Assembly: GCA_024233135.1 (NCBI GenBank)
Contig: JACKPZ010000037.1
Span: 1-23,571 of the forward strand
From: Akkermansiaceae bacterium
GTDB taxonomy: Bacteria > Verrucomicrobiota > Verrucomicrobiia > Verrucomicrobiales > Akkermansiaceae
Direction: 5' to 3'
Length of the DNA: 23,571 nt
Position 1 is the stretch's first letter. Every line of letters starts with the position of its first letter. Made by a program: the position numbers and the translations under genes. Below, piece after piece: positions 1 through 8,442 of this stretch. The notes below the pieces were generated by a model. The model had not been told where the DNA came from and ran no database searches. It was given only the letters and a program-made list of their open reading frames with translations.

Positions 1-2028
1 GCCGGCCGGGTGGATCCCGTCATCAACACCGAGGTCGAGATCCTCACCAGCATGAACCTCTCGAAGGACGTGGCGGAGAAGATCGGTCCGGCGCGCATCT
101 TGCCGGAGGCCGGCCCGTCGCCGGACCTCGACGCCGCCGCAGGGAAAATCCGCTCGGATCTGCAGGTCGGCGTCGGCCAGAGCAACAACGTGCTGAGAGT
201 GGTCTATGGCAACGAGGATCCCAAGCTTGCCAAGGAGATCCTCAGCGAACTCGTGAAGCGCTATTGCGAGGAGCACATCGCGATCCACCGCAACTACGCC
301 GCCAAGGGAATTGTCGAAAAGCAGGCGGACGAGGTCAAAGAGCGGCTGGACAAATACAAACTCGAGCTGAAGAACCTGCGCACCGAGTATGGCCGGATGT
401 CGCTGGAGGAGGCGACCGGAGCGCTCGCGGGCCAGCGCTCGCGCATCGAGGAGGAGTTGATGACCATCAAAGCCGAGCTCGCCGCGCAGAAGGCCAATCT
501 CGCCACCATCGAGAAACTCGTGGGCGAGGCTCCGAAAGCGGTGCCGGTGAAAGGCGAGGACGGCAAACCCCAGCCGATCCCGACCAACGTGGTGACCGAA
601 TACAAGACCACCGTCGAGCTGCTGCCGGAACTCCAGCGCAAGGACATGGAGCTGCGGATGAAATTCACGCCAGGAAACCGCCTCGTCGAACTCAACCGCC
701 AGCAGATCGCCAATTTGGAAAGCCGCCGCAAGGCACTTGTCGAGCAGCATCCCGGCCTCGAGCAGGAGGTTCAGATGGCCGAGAAGGATGATAAGAACCC
801 GCACTGGAACCTGATCAACGAACAGGCCCGCATGGAGGCCATCCTCGCCAAGAAAAAGGTGTACGAAGACCAGCTCGAGGCGATCAAACAACAGTTCGGC
901 CACCAGTATGTCATCGGCGAGCAGATCGAGGAGTTCGAAGGCAAGAAGAAGATGGCCGAAGCGGAATACCGCTCGCTCCAGGACAGCCTGAAAAACGCGG
1001 ACATCGACCGCTTGTTGGGACCCTCCCAGATGCCGAACATCAACGTCGTCCAGGACCCCACCGAGCCGATCAAGACGTATGACGACAAGTCGAAGAAGCT
1101 CATCCTCGGACTGGCTGGCGGCGGCCTCGCGCTGGGTCTCGGCCTCGCGTTCCTCATCGAGCTTCTCCTCGACCGCCGCGTGAAGCGTCCGGTGGAAATC
1201 CAAACCCGCCTGCAGCTTCCGTTGCTTCTCACCATCCCGATGTTCCGCCGGCGCGAGAATCCGGGCCTCTTCCTCGGACACGCGGCCAACTCCGTGCCGC
1301 GGATCGGCGCCGGCCCCGACGCCGGAACCACCCAACTGGCGGCGACCGGCAACACCGATCTTGCGGAAAGCGATCCGACGACCCGTAGGGCGGGCCATTT
1401 CATCCTGCCCTACGCAGAGACCATCCGTGACCGCATCATCTTCAACTTCGAGATCAACGATGTGACCCACAAGCCGAAGCTGGTGGCGGTCACCGGCTTG
1501 TCCGAGGGCGCCGGCGCATCGACGATCGCCGCCGGCCTTGCCAAATCGTTCGCCGACATCCAGGGCTCGAAGGTGCTGCTCGTCGACCTGAGCTCGTTCC
1601 AGCCGGAGGAAAACCCGCTGCATGGCGAGGTCCAGCGCCATTCGCTCAACGGGGCGCTGCACCTCGCGCGCAACACCCAGTTCCGCGAATCCCAGCAGAA
1701 CCTCTACTACGCGAGCGCCACCGCGCGCCGCGACGACAGCGGGATCACGTCCTTCTCGCCCATCCACCTCTACGAGCTGATGCCGCATCTGCAGGCCAGC
1801 CAGTACGACTACATCGTCTTCGACATGCCGCCCATCGACCAGACGAGCCGCACGCTCACCATGGCCGGTCTGATGGACAAGGTGCTGCTCGTCCTCGACG
1901 CCGAGAACACCAGCCGTGACGCCCTCACCTGGGGCTATGGCGAGCTCACCAAGGGCAAGGCCGACGTTTCCTGCATCTTCAACAAGACCCGCGCGCACAC
2001 GCCGGGCTGGTTGATCGGAGAAAACTGA
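1..2028 (+). CDS. Wzc/Wzz-like polysaccharide chain-length protein, 5' end missing, degenerate P-loop
   Basis: The frame is open to the first base, so the true start lies upstream; residues are numbered from the GTG at 10. The N-terminal part matches the Wzz domain (INTEVEILTS at 6-15), followed by a long charged coiled-coil-type region (about 80-330), a GNVR-like stretch near 200-245 and a transmembrane helix at about 364-387. The C-terminal part has the fold signature of the Wzc/CpsD BY-kinase domain, but the Walker A loop (window 1501-1524) reads SEGAGAST, with Ala503 where the ATP-binding lysine normally sits, and Walker A' is D526-L-S instead of DxD. Walker B (VFDMPP, D605) is kept. There is no tyrosine cluster at the C-terminus. 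It probably acts in the inner membrane as a co-polymerase/export scaffold for the polysaccharide; kinase activity looks unlikely. The stop is followed by the deacetylase gene 31 bases on. Confidence 0.88.
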   Translation, partial: AGRVDPVINTEVEILTSMNLSKDVAEKIGPARILPEAGPSPDLDAAAGKIRSDLQVGVGQSNNVLRVVYGNEDPKLAKEILSELVKRYCEEHIAIHRNYAAKGIVEKQADEVKERLDKYKLELKNLRTEYGRMSLEEATGALAGQRSRIEEELMTIKAELAAQKANLATIEKLVGEAPKAVPVKGEDGKPQPIPTNVVTEYKTTVELLPELQRKDMELRMKFTPGNRLVELNRQQIANLESRRKALVEQHPGLEQEVQMAEKDDKNPHWNLINEQARMEAILAKKKVYEDQLEAIKQQFGHQYVIGEQIEEFEGKKKMAEAEYRSLQDSLKNADIDRLLGPSQMPNINVVQDPTEPIKTYDDKSKKLILGLAGGGLALGLGLAFLIELLLDRRVKRPVEIQTRLQLPLLLTIPMFRRRENPGLFLGHAANSVPRIGAGPDAGTTQLAATGNTDLAESDPTTRRAGHFILPYAETIRDRIIFNFEINDVTHKPKLVAVTGLSEGAGASTIAAGLAKSFADIQGSKVLLVDLSSFQPEENPLHGEVQRHSLNGALHLARNTQFRESQQNLYYASATARRDDSGITSFSPIHLYELMPHLQASQYDYIVFDMPPIDQTSRTLTMAGLMDKVLLVLDAENTSRDALTWGYGELTKGKADVSCIFNKTRAHTPGWLIGEN

Positions 2029-2029
2029 G

Positions 2030-2045
2030 ATCCCGCCGGCGGGAT
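2030..2045. repeat. perfect 16-bp palindrome just after the Wzc-like stop codon
   Basis: ATCCCGCCGGCGGGAT is its own reverse complement and begins two bases after the TGA of the Wzc-like gene. It could form a short GC-rich hairpin in the transcript, or be a binding site. There is no T-run after it, so it is not a typical intrinsic terminator. It overlaps a possible TTG start of the next gene at 2045, which is one reason to prefer the ATG at 2060. Confidence 0.5.
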
Positions 2046-2059
2046 TGGATCCATCGACG

Positions 2060-3040
2060 ATGCGGAGTTCGAGCGCAGCGACCTTCGGCGGCCCCATCGG
2101 GACGCTCGTACGGACGTATTTCCACCTCAAGCCGTTCCTGCCGCAACGTCTTCGCTGGGCGATGAGGCGGGTGCGCACGCCGGGCATCTTGAAACGAAGC
2201 CTGGATGCCTGGCCGATCCTCGAATCCGCCGGCGAAAAGCCCGCGGACTGGCCCGGCTGGCCCGAGGGGAAGCGGTTCGCCTTCGTGCTCACCCACGACG
2301 TCGAGTCCGCCGACGGGGTGGAAAATGTCCGAAGGCTCGCCGAGATGGAACTCGAGACCGGGTTTTGTTCGTCCTTCAACTTCATCCCCGCGGGCGCGTA
2401 TCCGGACCCGGTGGAACTCCGCTCGTGGTTGCTTTCGAACGGCTTTGAAATCGGCGTTCACGACCTGGAGCACGACGGCCGCTTGTTCGAATCCCGCGAA
2501 GGGTTCCGGCGCAAGGCGCGCAAGATCAACCGCTATCTCAACGACTGGGGTGCCGTCGGGTTCCGGTCCGGATTCATGCTCCGGCGGCTCGAATGGCTGC
2601 ACGAACTCGAGCTCCTCTACGACTCCTCGACTTTCGATACCGATCCCTTCGAGCCCCAGCCCGTGGGAACATCGACCATCTTTCCATTCCACATCGAATC
2701 GACGGCCGGAGGATATGTCGAACTTCCATATACCCTGCCGCAGGATTCCACGCTTTTCCTCCTTCTTCGCGAACAGGACAGCACGATCTGGAAGCGGAAA
2801 CTCGATTGGATCGCGGAGAAAGGCGGACTCGCGTTGGTGAACATCCATCCCGATTACATTGATTTCAGCGGCGGGACTCCTTCCCGGAACCGCTATCCAT
2901 CGCGCATTCTGCGCGATTTCCTCGACCATGTAAGAAACCAGTATGACTCGTCATACTGGAATCCACTGGCCAAAGATCTCGCTCTCTGGTATGCCTCCGG
3001 CTCGTTTCCCGGAGATCCCTCCCCCCCCGATCATCCGTAA
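2060..3040 (+). CDS. cytoplasmic NodB-like polysaccharide deacetylase family protein
   Basis: About 326 residues from the ATG at 2060; a TTG at 2045 in the same frame would add five residues. The protein shows the carbohydrate esterase 4 (NodB) motifs in order: THDVE at 78-82 in place of TFDD, H134-x3-H138 (HDLEH), R169-SG, D-S-S-T-F-D-T-D near 192-199, and a C-terminal IHPDY with H263. In the family these residues hold a metal and remove acetyl groups from N-acetyl sugars. The second Asp of motif 1 is Val here, with Glu following, a variant seen in some subfamilies, so activity is probable but not certain. No signal peptide or membrane segment is visible, so it likely acts in the cytoplasm on a lipid-linked or nucleotide sugar rather than on the finished polymer. 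It sits between the chain-length protein and the initiating transferase. Confidence 0.85.
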   Translation: MRSSSAATFGGPIGTLVRTYFHLKPFLPQRLRWAMRRVRTPGILKRSLDAWPILESAGEKPADWPGWPEGKRFAFVLTHDVESADGVENVRRLAEMELETGFCSSFNFIPAGAYPDPVELRSWLLSNGFEIGVHDLEHDGRLFESREGFRRKARKINRYLNDWGAVGFRSGFMLRRLEWLHELELLYDSSTFDTDPFEPQPVGTSTIFPFHIESTAGGYVELPYTLPQDSTLFLLLREQDSTIWKRKLDWIAEKGGLALVNIHPDYIDFSGGTPSRNRYPSRILRDFLDHVRNQYDSSYWNPLAKDLALWYASGSFPGDPSPPDHP

Positions 3041-3052
3041 TCCCCCCGACCC

Positions 3053-4498
3053 ATGATCCGGCTCCGACATAAGCTGCTCATTCAAATGTTCCGGTTGTTC
3101 GACCAACTCGTGTTGGTCCTGTGCGCCGTGGGCATCATCTATTTCCGCCCCGAGATCCTCATGCGGGGCGGCGATCACATCCTCGAGGCCACGTTCCACA
3201 TCGAGGATGCCATCGGCATGTTGATCCTCCTCATCGGATGGATCGGCATCTTCGACTACTTCATCCGATACAAGGCGGACCGCCTCGTCGCGCTGAACAC
3301 CCAGCTCAAGAGCCTGCTCAAGGCATCCAGTCTGGCGACGTTTTGGCTGATGATCATCAGCGTGATGTTCTCGGTGAAGAGTTTCAACCTGCTGAACATC
3401 GTCCTGTTCTTCGTGATCGTGACGATCATCGGCATCATCAGCCGGCTGGCGATGAGGATGGTTCTCTTGGGAGCGCGGCGCTCCGGCTACAACTACCGCT
3501 TCCTGCTGGTGGTGGGTGCCAACGAACGCGCCCTCCAGGTCACGCGGCGGATCAACGAGAAACGGGAACTCGGATACAAGATCGTCGGCTTCGTCGCCGA
3601 GACGCCCGAGGCCCGCGACGAATGGAATGCGAATGGAGAGCACGAATGGAAGGTGCTCGGCCTGCTCCGCGACCTCCGTGGCATCCTCACCGAAGAACGG
3701 GTGGACGAGATCATCGTCAGCCTGCCGGTGGACTCGCGATTCAGCGACATCTCCGAGGTGGTGAGGAGCGCGCGCGACCTCGGCATCGTGGTGCGCCTGA
3801 TGCCGGATTTCTCCGACGGAAACTTCCTGCTGCGCAACATGCACGTCGAGGAATTCGAGGAGGAGTGCGTGATCACCTTGTTCCGCGAGCGGCTGCTGAT
3901 GCAGTTGCTGCTCAAGCGGCTGGTGGACGCCTCGCTTTCGCTCATCGTGCTCGTGCTGCTCTCGCCGCTGTTCCTTCTGGTCGCGCTGCTGATCAAGATC
4001 ACCAGTCCCGGGCCCGTGTTTTTCGTGCAGAACCGGGTGGGCATGAACCAGCGCAAGTTCCGCCTCTACAAGTTCCGCTCGATGGTGGTGGACGCCGAGG
4101 CGAAAATGGCCGAGCTCGCCCACCTCAACGAGCGCGACGGTCCGGCGTTCAAGATCGAGAACGATCCGCGGATCACCCGCATCGGCCGCTTCCTGCGCAA
4201 GACGAGCATCGACGAACTGCCCCAACTCCTCAACGTGTTGAGCGGCGAGATGAGCCTCGTCGGACCGCGCCCGCCGCTGCCGGACGAGGTGCGGAAATAC
4301 GAGTGGTTGTTCCGCAAGCGCCTCTCGGTGAAGCCGGGCATCACCTGCATCTGGCAGATCAGCGGTCGCAACCATGTTTCCTTCGACCGCTGGATGGAGA
4401 TGGACCACGAGTATGTTGAAAACTGGTCGCTGTGGCTCGACCTCAAGATCCTGTTCAAGACCGTCCCGGCCGTTCTTCTGAGCCGTGGAGCCTCCTGA
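3053..4498 (+). CDS. polyprenyl-phosphate glycosyl-1-phosphate transferase (initiating sugar transferase, WcaJ/WbaP type)
   Basis: 481 residues, usual length for the family. Four hydrophobic helices lie in the first 135 residues, followed by a Rossmann-like CoA-binding-type domain (about 140-280, starting FLLVVGANERA), a membrane hairpin at about 297-318, and the bacterial sugar transferase domain to the end. Visible motifs are KFRSM at 340-344, ENDPRITRIGRFLRKTS, the catalytic Asp-Glu pair D387-E388 in DELPQ, LVGPRPP, and KPGITCIWQISGRN. The enzyme moves a sugar-1-phosphate from a UDP-sugar to undecaprenyl phosphate at the inner membrane, the first step of the repeat unit. The ATG at 3053 follows a C-rich leader with no Shine-Dalgarno, as with most genes here. 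The donor sugar cannot be read from the sequence. Confidence 0.95.
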   Translation: MIRLRHKLLIQMFRLFDQLVLVLCAVGIIYFRPEILMRGGDHILEATFHIEDAIGMLILLIGWIGIFDYFIRYKADRLVALNTQLKSLLKASSLATFWLMIISVMFSVKSFNLLNIVLFFVIVTIIGIISRLAMRMVLLGARRSGYNYRFLLVVGANERALQVTRRINEKRELGYKIVGFVAETPEARDEWNANGEHEWKVLGLLRDLRGILTEERVDEIIVSLPVDSRFSDISEVVRSARDLGIVVRLMPDFSDGNFLLRNMHVEEFEEECVITLFRERLLMQLLLKRLVDASLSLIVLVLLSPLFLLVALLIKITSPGPVFFVQNRVGMNQRKFRLYKFRSMVVDAEAKMAELAHLNERDGPAFKIENDPRITRIGRFLRKTSIDELPQLLNVLSGEMSLVGPRPPLPDEVRKYEWLFRKRLSVKPGITCIWQISGRNHVSFDRWMEMDHEYVENWSLWLDLKILFKTVPAVLLSRGAS

Positions 4499-4508
4499 AA
4501 CCATCGTC

Positions 4509-4970
4509 ATGACCGACAATCGACCCAAGGTTCTGGCGATTTCCTCCGGTGGCGGGCACTGGGTGCAGTTGTTGCGCCTGCGCCCCGCCTTCGAGGGCTG
4601 CGCGATTTCCTACGCCACCGTCGATGCGGGCTACCGCACCGACCTCGGCGAAGGCGCGGATTTCCACGTCATCCCGAACAGCACCCGCTGGAGCAAGTGG
4701 GACCTGCTGCGTTCCGCATTCCACGTCGTCCGCCTGCTGGTGAAACTGAGGCCCGACGTGGTGGTCACGACCGGGGCCGCTCCAGGTTTCTTCGCGGTGC
4801 GCTTCGGCACCTGGCTCGGTGCCCGCTGCGTCTGGATCGACAGCGTGGCCAACGCCGCCGAACTCTCCCTCTCGGGCAAAAAAGCGGGTGCCTTCGTTGA
4901 TCTGTGGCTCACCCAATGGCCGTCGCTCGCCCGCGAGGGTGGCCCGCATTTCACCGGCAGCGTGCTGTGA
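4509..4970 (+). CDS. Alg14-like glycosyltransferase membrane-anchor subunit (PssD/Cps14F type)
   Basis: 153 residues from the ATG at 4509; a GTG at 4485 in frame would overlap the previous gene. The protein starts with the Alg14 signature SSGGGHWVQLLRL, and has the hydrophobic segment LRSAFHVVRLLVKLRPDVVV followed by TTGAAPGFFAVRFG. In eukaryotes Alg14 anchors the catalytic Alg13; in bacteria PssD or Cps14F plays this part with PssE or Cps14G. The Alg13-like partner follows after 20 bases. Together they are expected to add the second sugar to the lipid-linked first sugar on the cytoplasmic face of the inner membrane. Confidence 0.9.
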   Translation: MTDNRPKVLAISSGGGHWVQLLRLRPAFEGCAISYATVDAGYRTDLGEGADFHVIPNSTRWSKWDLLRSAFHVVRLLVKLRPDVVVTTGAAPGFFAVRFGTWLGARCVWIDSVANAAELSLSGKKAGAFVDLWLTQWPSLAREGGPHFTGSVL

Positions 4971-4990
4971 GCCGCGACTGATTTCCGATC

Positions 4991-5491
4991 ATGATTTTCG
5001 TCACCGTAGGAAGCGACATCCCCTTCGACCGCCTTGTCCGCACGGTCGATGCCTGGGCCCGGGAAAACCAGCGGCACGACGTGTTCGCGCAAGTGGGAAG
5101 GGGCGCGTGGGAACCGGAATTCATCCCGTTTGCCCCCATGCTCACGCCCACCGAGTTCCGCGAACGGCTCACGGCCGCCACGGTCATCGTGGCTCACGCC
5201 GGCATGGGCACCATCCTTTCGGCCCTCCAACATTCCAAGCCGGTGCTGGTGATGCCCCGCCGCGGCAAACTCGGTGAAACCCGCAACGACCACCAGATGG
5301 ACACCGCCCGGCAGTTGCTCGAACTCGGAAAGGTGAATGTGGCCTTCGATGAGGAAGAACTGCGGACACAGCTCGACACACTCGGCGAGATCGAAGTCCG
5401 CGAGCCGATCTCGCCATACGCGGAACTCGATTTGATTTCCGGACTCCGAGCGTTCATTCACGGGCATCCGCTTCCCCATGTGAAGTCATGA
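4991..5491 (+). CDS. Alg13-like catalytic glycosyltransferase subunit (GT28 C-terminal type, PssE/Cps14G)
   Basis: 166 residues, the size of the C-terminal half of family-28 glycosyltransferases. It begins IFVTVGSDIPFDRLVR, typical of the group, and carries the nucleotide-sugar binding motifs VAHAGMGTIL and MPRRGKLGETRNDHQ. It should bind the UDP-sugar and work with the Alg14-like protein encoded just upstream. No membrane helix is seen, in keeping with recruitment by the partner. Its stop overlaps the start of the acyltransferase gene by four bases (ATGA at 5488-5491), which suggests translational coupling. Confidence 0.92.
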   Translation: MIFVTVGSDIPFDRLVRTVDAWARENQRHDVFAQVGRGAWEPEFIPFAPMLTPTEFRERLTAATVIVAHAGMGTILSALQHSKPVLVMPRRGKLGETRNDHQMDTARQLLELGKVNVAFDEEELRTQLDTLGEIEVREPISPYAELDLISGLRAFIHGHPLPHVKS

Positions 5492-6459
5492 CGAGTGGTC
5501 GCACCGACTACCACGGAGCGAATGCGGATTCCATGGGCAAGGTCGGTTCCATGGAATCAGGCCGGCGCGACGCGGTCGAATTCCTGCGGATCCTCGCCGC
5601 CTGCGGAGTGGTGTGGTTTCACACGCCCGGGGGTGCTTGGAAGGACATGGGATACGCCGGGCTGCTCGGTTTCGTGATGATCTCCTCCTATTTCCTGATG
5701 GTCGGCGCACGGAAGGACGTGGCCGGTGTCTATTTCCACAAGCGAATTTCAAGGGTCATCGCTCCCTGGGCGTTCTGGATGCTGGTGTATGGCGCCTTCA
5801 ACCTCATTCGCGGCAAGGACCTCTTTCCGTCGTCCGAAGGGATCGTGACCGGACTGCTCACTGGAACATGGATCGGACTTTGGTATTTGCCCTTCGTGCT
5901 GGTGATGGCGGCGTTGGTTTTCTTCTTCGCGAAGGCTACGGCCGACATTCCCGCATGGGTGGGGTCCGGTTTGTGGTTGATACTCGGAACCAGCGCGATG
6001 CGGATCCTGCCGAGCCTGGATGCAAAGTGGCTGGCTCTTACCCCATGGGCGCAGTGGCTCAATGCGTTGCCTGCGGTCTTTTTCGGATTGTCGATTCATG
6101 AAGCCCTGCGCCTTCCAGTCGTCCCACGATGGACCTTCTTGCTGTTGACAGTGGTGTTGGTCGAGGCCGTAGCTGTATGGATGTGGCATGGTCATCGTGG
6201 CGTTTCCATCACCTACGGGCTCTCGATCGTTCCGGTGGCCGCCGCATTTTTGTCGAACGCCCGATTGCCGCGAAGGCTTGTCGCAGGTGGAGCCCTTTGT
6301 CTCGGCGTGTATTTGATGCACGCACTTTTCATCGGCGGTTTTCGAATGATTCCCTCAATCAGGAATTCGCCGCTTTTGCTCTTCGTGCTGGCTGTTATGC
6401 TCTCATTCGGCGTCACCGCGGCGCTTCAGCGCAACCGGATTTCGAAATCGGTTGTGTGA
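5488..6459 (+). CDS. acyltransferase family 3 membrane protein (polysaccharide O-acyltransferase)
   Basis: 323 residues with about nine to ten hydrophobic helices. The first one carries the family-3 acyltransferase signature DAVEFLRILAACGVVWFH, including the conserved Arg and His. Proteins of this family (OafA, WcaK-neighbour and Oac types) transfer acetyl or other acyl groups from the cytoplasm to extracellular sugars. The ATG at 5488 overlaps the preceding stop as ATGA; in-frame ATGs at 5533 and 5551 are alternatives and would remove a polar tail that is not needed for the fold. The 3' part is visibly less GC-rich than the flanks of the locus: the 60 bases from 6301 contain 29 G or C. The acyl group and target sugar are unknown. 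Confidence 0.85.
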   Translation: MTSGRTDYHGANADSMGKVGSMESGRRDAVEFLRILAACGVVWFHTPGGAWKDMGYAGLLGFVMISSYFLMVGARKDVAGVYFHKRISRVIAPWAFWMLVYGAFNLIRGKDLFPSSEGIVTGLLTGTWIGLWYLPFVLVMAALVFFFAKATADIPAWVGSGLWLILGTSAMRILPSLDAKWLALTPWAQWLNALPAVFFGLSIHEALRLPVVPRWTFLLLTVVLVEAVAVWMWHGHRGVSITYGLSIVPVAAAFLSNARLPRRLVAGGALCLGVYLMHALFIGGFRMIPSIRNSPLLLFVLAVMLSFGVTAALQRNRISKSVV

Positions 6460-6476
6460 ATGCCCCCTCATCCTCC

Positions 6477-7394
6477 ATGAACCAGGAAACAACCTACGTG
6501 CTGGTGACCCCCGTCCGCGATGAAGAAGCGACGATCGGCAGAACGATCGCCTCCGTGGTGCGGCAGACCATCCGGCCCGCCGAATGGGTGATCGTGAGCG
6601 ACGGATCGACCGACAGGACGGACGACATCGTGCGGGAGGCCGCTGGGAATCACCCGTGGATTCGGCTGTTGCGTCTCGATCCCCGGCCGGGCCGGAGTTT
6701 TGCCGCGGTCGTGCACAATACGGAGAAGGGCATCCGGCACCTGGAAACAACCGATCACCGGTTTCTCGGCTTGCTGGACTCGGATGTGGAGTTTCAGGAG
6801 GACTATTTCGAGCAGATCATCAACCGGTTCATCGCAGAGCCGAAGCTGGGCCTCGCTGGAGGCGTGGTGATCGACGTTGGTCTTCCCCGCGACCGCTTTC
6901 CGCGCAACCGTATCGACGTGCCGGGTGCCGTGCAGTTTTTCCGCCGCAAGTGCTTCGAGAAGATCGGCGGCCTCGTTCCCATTCCGGAAGGCGGGTGGGA
7001 CGGAATGACCTGCGCGATGGCGCGCATGCACGGATACAAGACGAGCCTGTTCACCGACCTTGTCGTGGACCACCTCAAGCCGCGGAACATCGCCGAGGGA
7101 AACATGGTGCGCCGCAAGTGGCAGATGGGTGTCCGCGACTACGCCGCCGGATATCACCCGTTGTTCGAGGCCATCAAGTGTGCGAGCCGGCTCAAGGACC
7201 CTCCATTCGCGATCGGTGCGATCGCCTGGTGGATCGGCTATTGCACCGCGGTGCTCCAGCGGCGCCCGAGGATCGTTCCGCCAGAGGTGGTCGATTACGT
7301 TCGGAAGGAGCAACTGGACCGCCTTGGGCGGACCTTTGGCTTGAAACAGCGGTGTCTGGAGCCCGCTGGAGTCGATCTCCCCGAAATGCGATGA
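6477..7394 (+). CDS. family 2 glycosyltransferase
   Basis: 305 residues. The reading frame is open further upstream (to a GTG at 6129), but that part overlaps the acyltransferase; the fold begins at the ATG at 6477 (MNQETTYVLVTPVRDEEATI). GT-A motifs are visible: VIVSDGSTDRTDDIV near 38-52, the metal-binding D101-S-D103 in LLDSD, and a late GGWDGMTCAMARMHGY region that matches the acceptor-binding part of the family. A hydrophobic helix near the C-terminus (IGAIAWWIGYCTAVL) suggests membrane association. It transfers a sugar from a nucleotide donor to the growing chain; donor and linkage are unknown. Its stop overlaps the next start (ATGA at 7391-7394). Confidence 0.88.
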   Translation: MNQETTYVLVTPVRDEEATIGRTIASVVRQTIRPAEWVIVSDGSTDRTDDIVREAAGNHPWIRLLRLDPRPGRSFAAVVHNTEKGIRHLETTDHRFLGLLDSDVEFQEDYFEQIINRFIAEPKLGLAGGVVIDVGLPRDRFPRNRIDVPGAVQFFRRKCFEKIGGLVPIPEGGWDGMTCAMARMHGYKTSLFTDLVVDHLKPRNIAEGNMVRRKWQMGVRDYAAGYHPLFEAIKCASRLKDPPFAIGAIAWWIGYCTAVLQRRPRIVPPEVVDYVRKEQLDRLGRTFGLKQRCLEPAGVDLPEMR

Positions 7395-8380
7395 AACTCT
7401 CGATCCTGATCGTCAACTGGAACTCCAAGGATTACCTGAGGGAATGTCTCCGTACGGTTCGGGAAACCTGTGCCGAACTCGACCCCCAGGTCGTGGTTGT
7501 GGATGGAGGTTCCTTTGACGGAAGCGCGGAGATGCTTGCGGCGGACTTTCCCGAAGTGGTTTTCGTGCAAAGTCCCGACAACATCGGCTTCGGCAGGTCC
7601 AACAACCTCGGATTCACCAAAGCGACCGGGGAATTGCTGCTGCTTCTGAACCCGGACACTGAGTTGCGGCCCGGTGCGGTCGCCAGCCTCATCCGCTGCC
7701 TTGAGGAACTCCCCGACGCCGGGTTGATCGGCGCGCGCCTTCTGAATTCGGACGGCAGCCTGCAATATTCCAGCGTCCATTCGCTTCCGACGCCATGGAA
7801 CGTGGCCTTCGATTCCGATTGGGGCCGACGCAGGTGGTGGCGCCGGCAAGGCCCACCTGCCGGAGGCCTGCCTTGCGAGGTTGAGGCCGTGTCCGGGGCC
7901 TGCATGCTCTTGCGTACGAAGGATTTCCGCAAACTCGGAGGCTTCGACTCCCGCTATTTCATGTATGCCGAGGACATGGACCTTTGCTTCCGTCTGCGAC
8001 AGACCTGCGGCAGGATCTACCATGATCCTCGCGCCGAAGTGCTGCATCATGGCGGCGGCAGCTCGCGGACGCAGTTCAGCAAGTTTTCAGCAGTGATGAT
8101 CCGTGAAGCTGTCCGTGTCTACATCGAAACCCACCATGGAAAGGCGCAGGTTCTGCTATACCGATTCCTGATGGCTCTTTCGGCCCTAACTCGGATGGCG
8201 ATCCTCGTGCCAATCTGGCTGTTGGCTTCCGGCGGAAAACGAATCACGACCAGGGTTTCCCTCTTGAAATGGATTTCGGTGTTTCGCTGGGCGCTCGGGC
8301 GGGAAACCTGGGCGGAGGAGCGCTTCCAAGCCCCTTCCTCGATTCCATCGACCGACTTTTCGATCGCTGGTTCCGGATGA
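7391..8380 (+). CDS. family 2 glycosyltransferase, rhamnosyltransferase-like
   Basis: 329 residues from the ATG at 7391, which overlaps the preceding stop by four bases; an open frame upstream is only antiframe to that gene. The start LSILIVNWNSKDYLRECL, then VVVVDGGSFDGS, DNIGFGRSNNLGF, LLLNPDTEL (N87-P88-D89), AVSGACMLLRTKDFRKLGGFDSRYFMYAEDMDLCFRL and HHGGGSS are the hallmark motifs of WbbL/RfbF-type GT2 enzymes, many of which transfer rhamnose. A hydrophobic stretch near 255-275 (MAILVPIWLLA) may bind the membrane. The donor being dTDP-rhamnose is only family inference; no rml genes are present in the window. Confidence 0.9.
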   Translation: MKLSILIVNWNSKDYLRECLRTVRETCAELDPQVVVVDGGSFDGSAEMLAADFPEVVFVQSPDNIGFGRSNNLGFTKATGELLLLLNPDTELRPGAVASLIRCLEELPDAGLIGARLLNSDGSLQYSSVHSLPTPWNVAFDSDWGRRRWWRRQGPPAGGLPCEVEAVSGACMLLRTKDFRKLGGFDSRYFMYAEDMDLCFRLRQTCGRIYHDPRAEVLHHGGGSSRTQFSKFSAVMIREAVRVYIETHHGKAQVLLYRFLMALSALTRMAILVPIWLLASGGKRITTRVSLLKWISVFRWALGRETWAEERFQAPSSIPSTDFSIAGSG

Positions 8381-8442
8381 CGTCCCGCTTGATTTTTTTC
8401 GATTATCGCCTTCTCTCTTCATAAAAGTCGGGCGATCCGGCC

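Noticed and set aside
2951..4528. 525-codon minus-strand frame opposite the initiating sugar transferase
   Set aside because: The product is a His/Glu/Gln-rich shadow of the conserved sense gene, with no recognisable fold.
6129..6476. N-terminal extension of the first GT2 gene from a GTG at 6129
   Set aside because: It would overlap most of the last third of the acyltransferase gene, and the glycosyltransferase fold begins only at the ATG at 6477.
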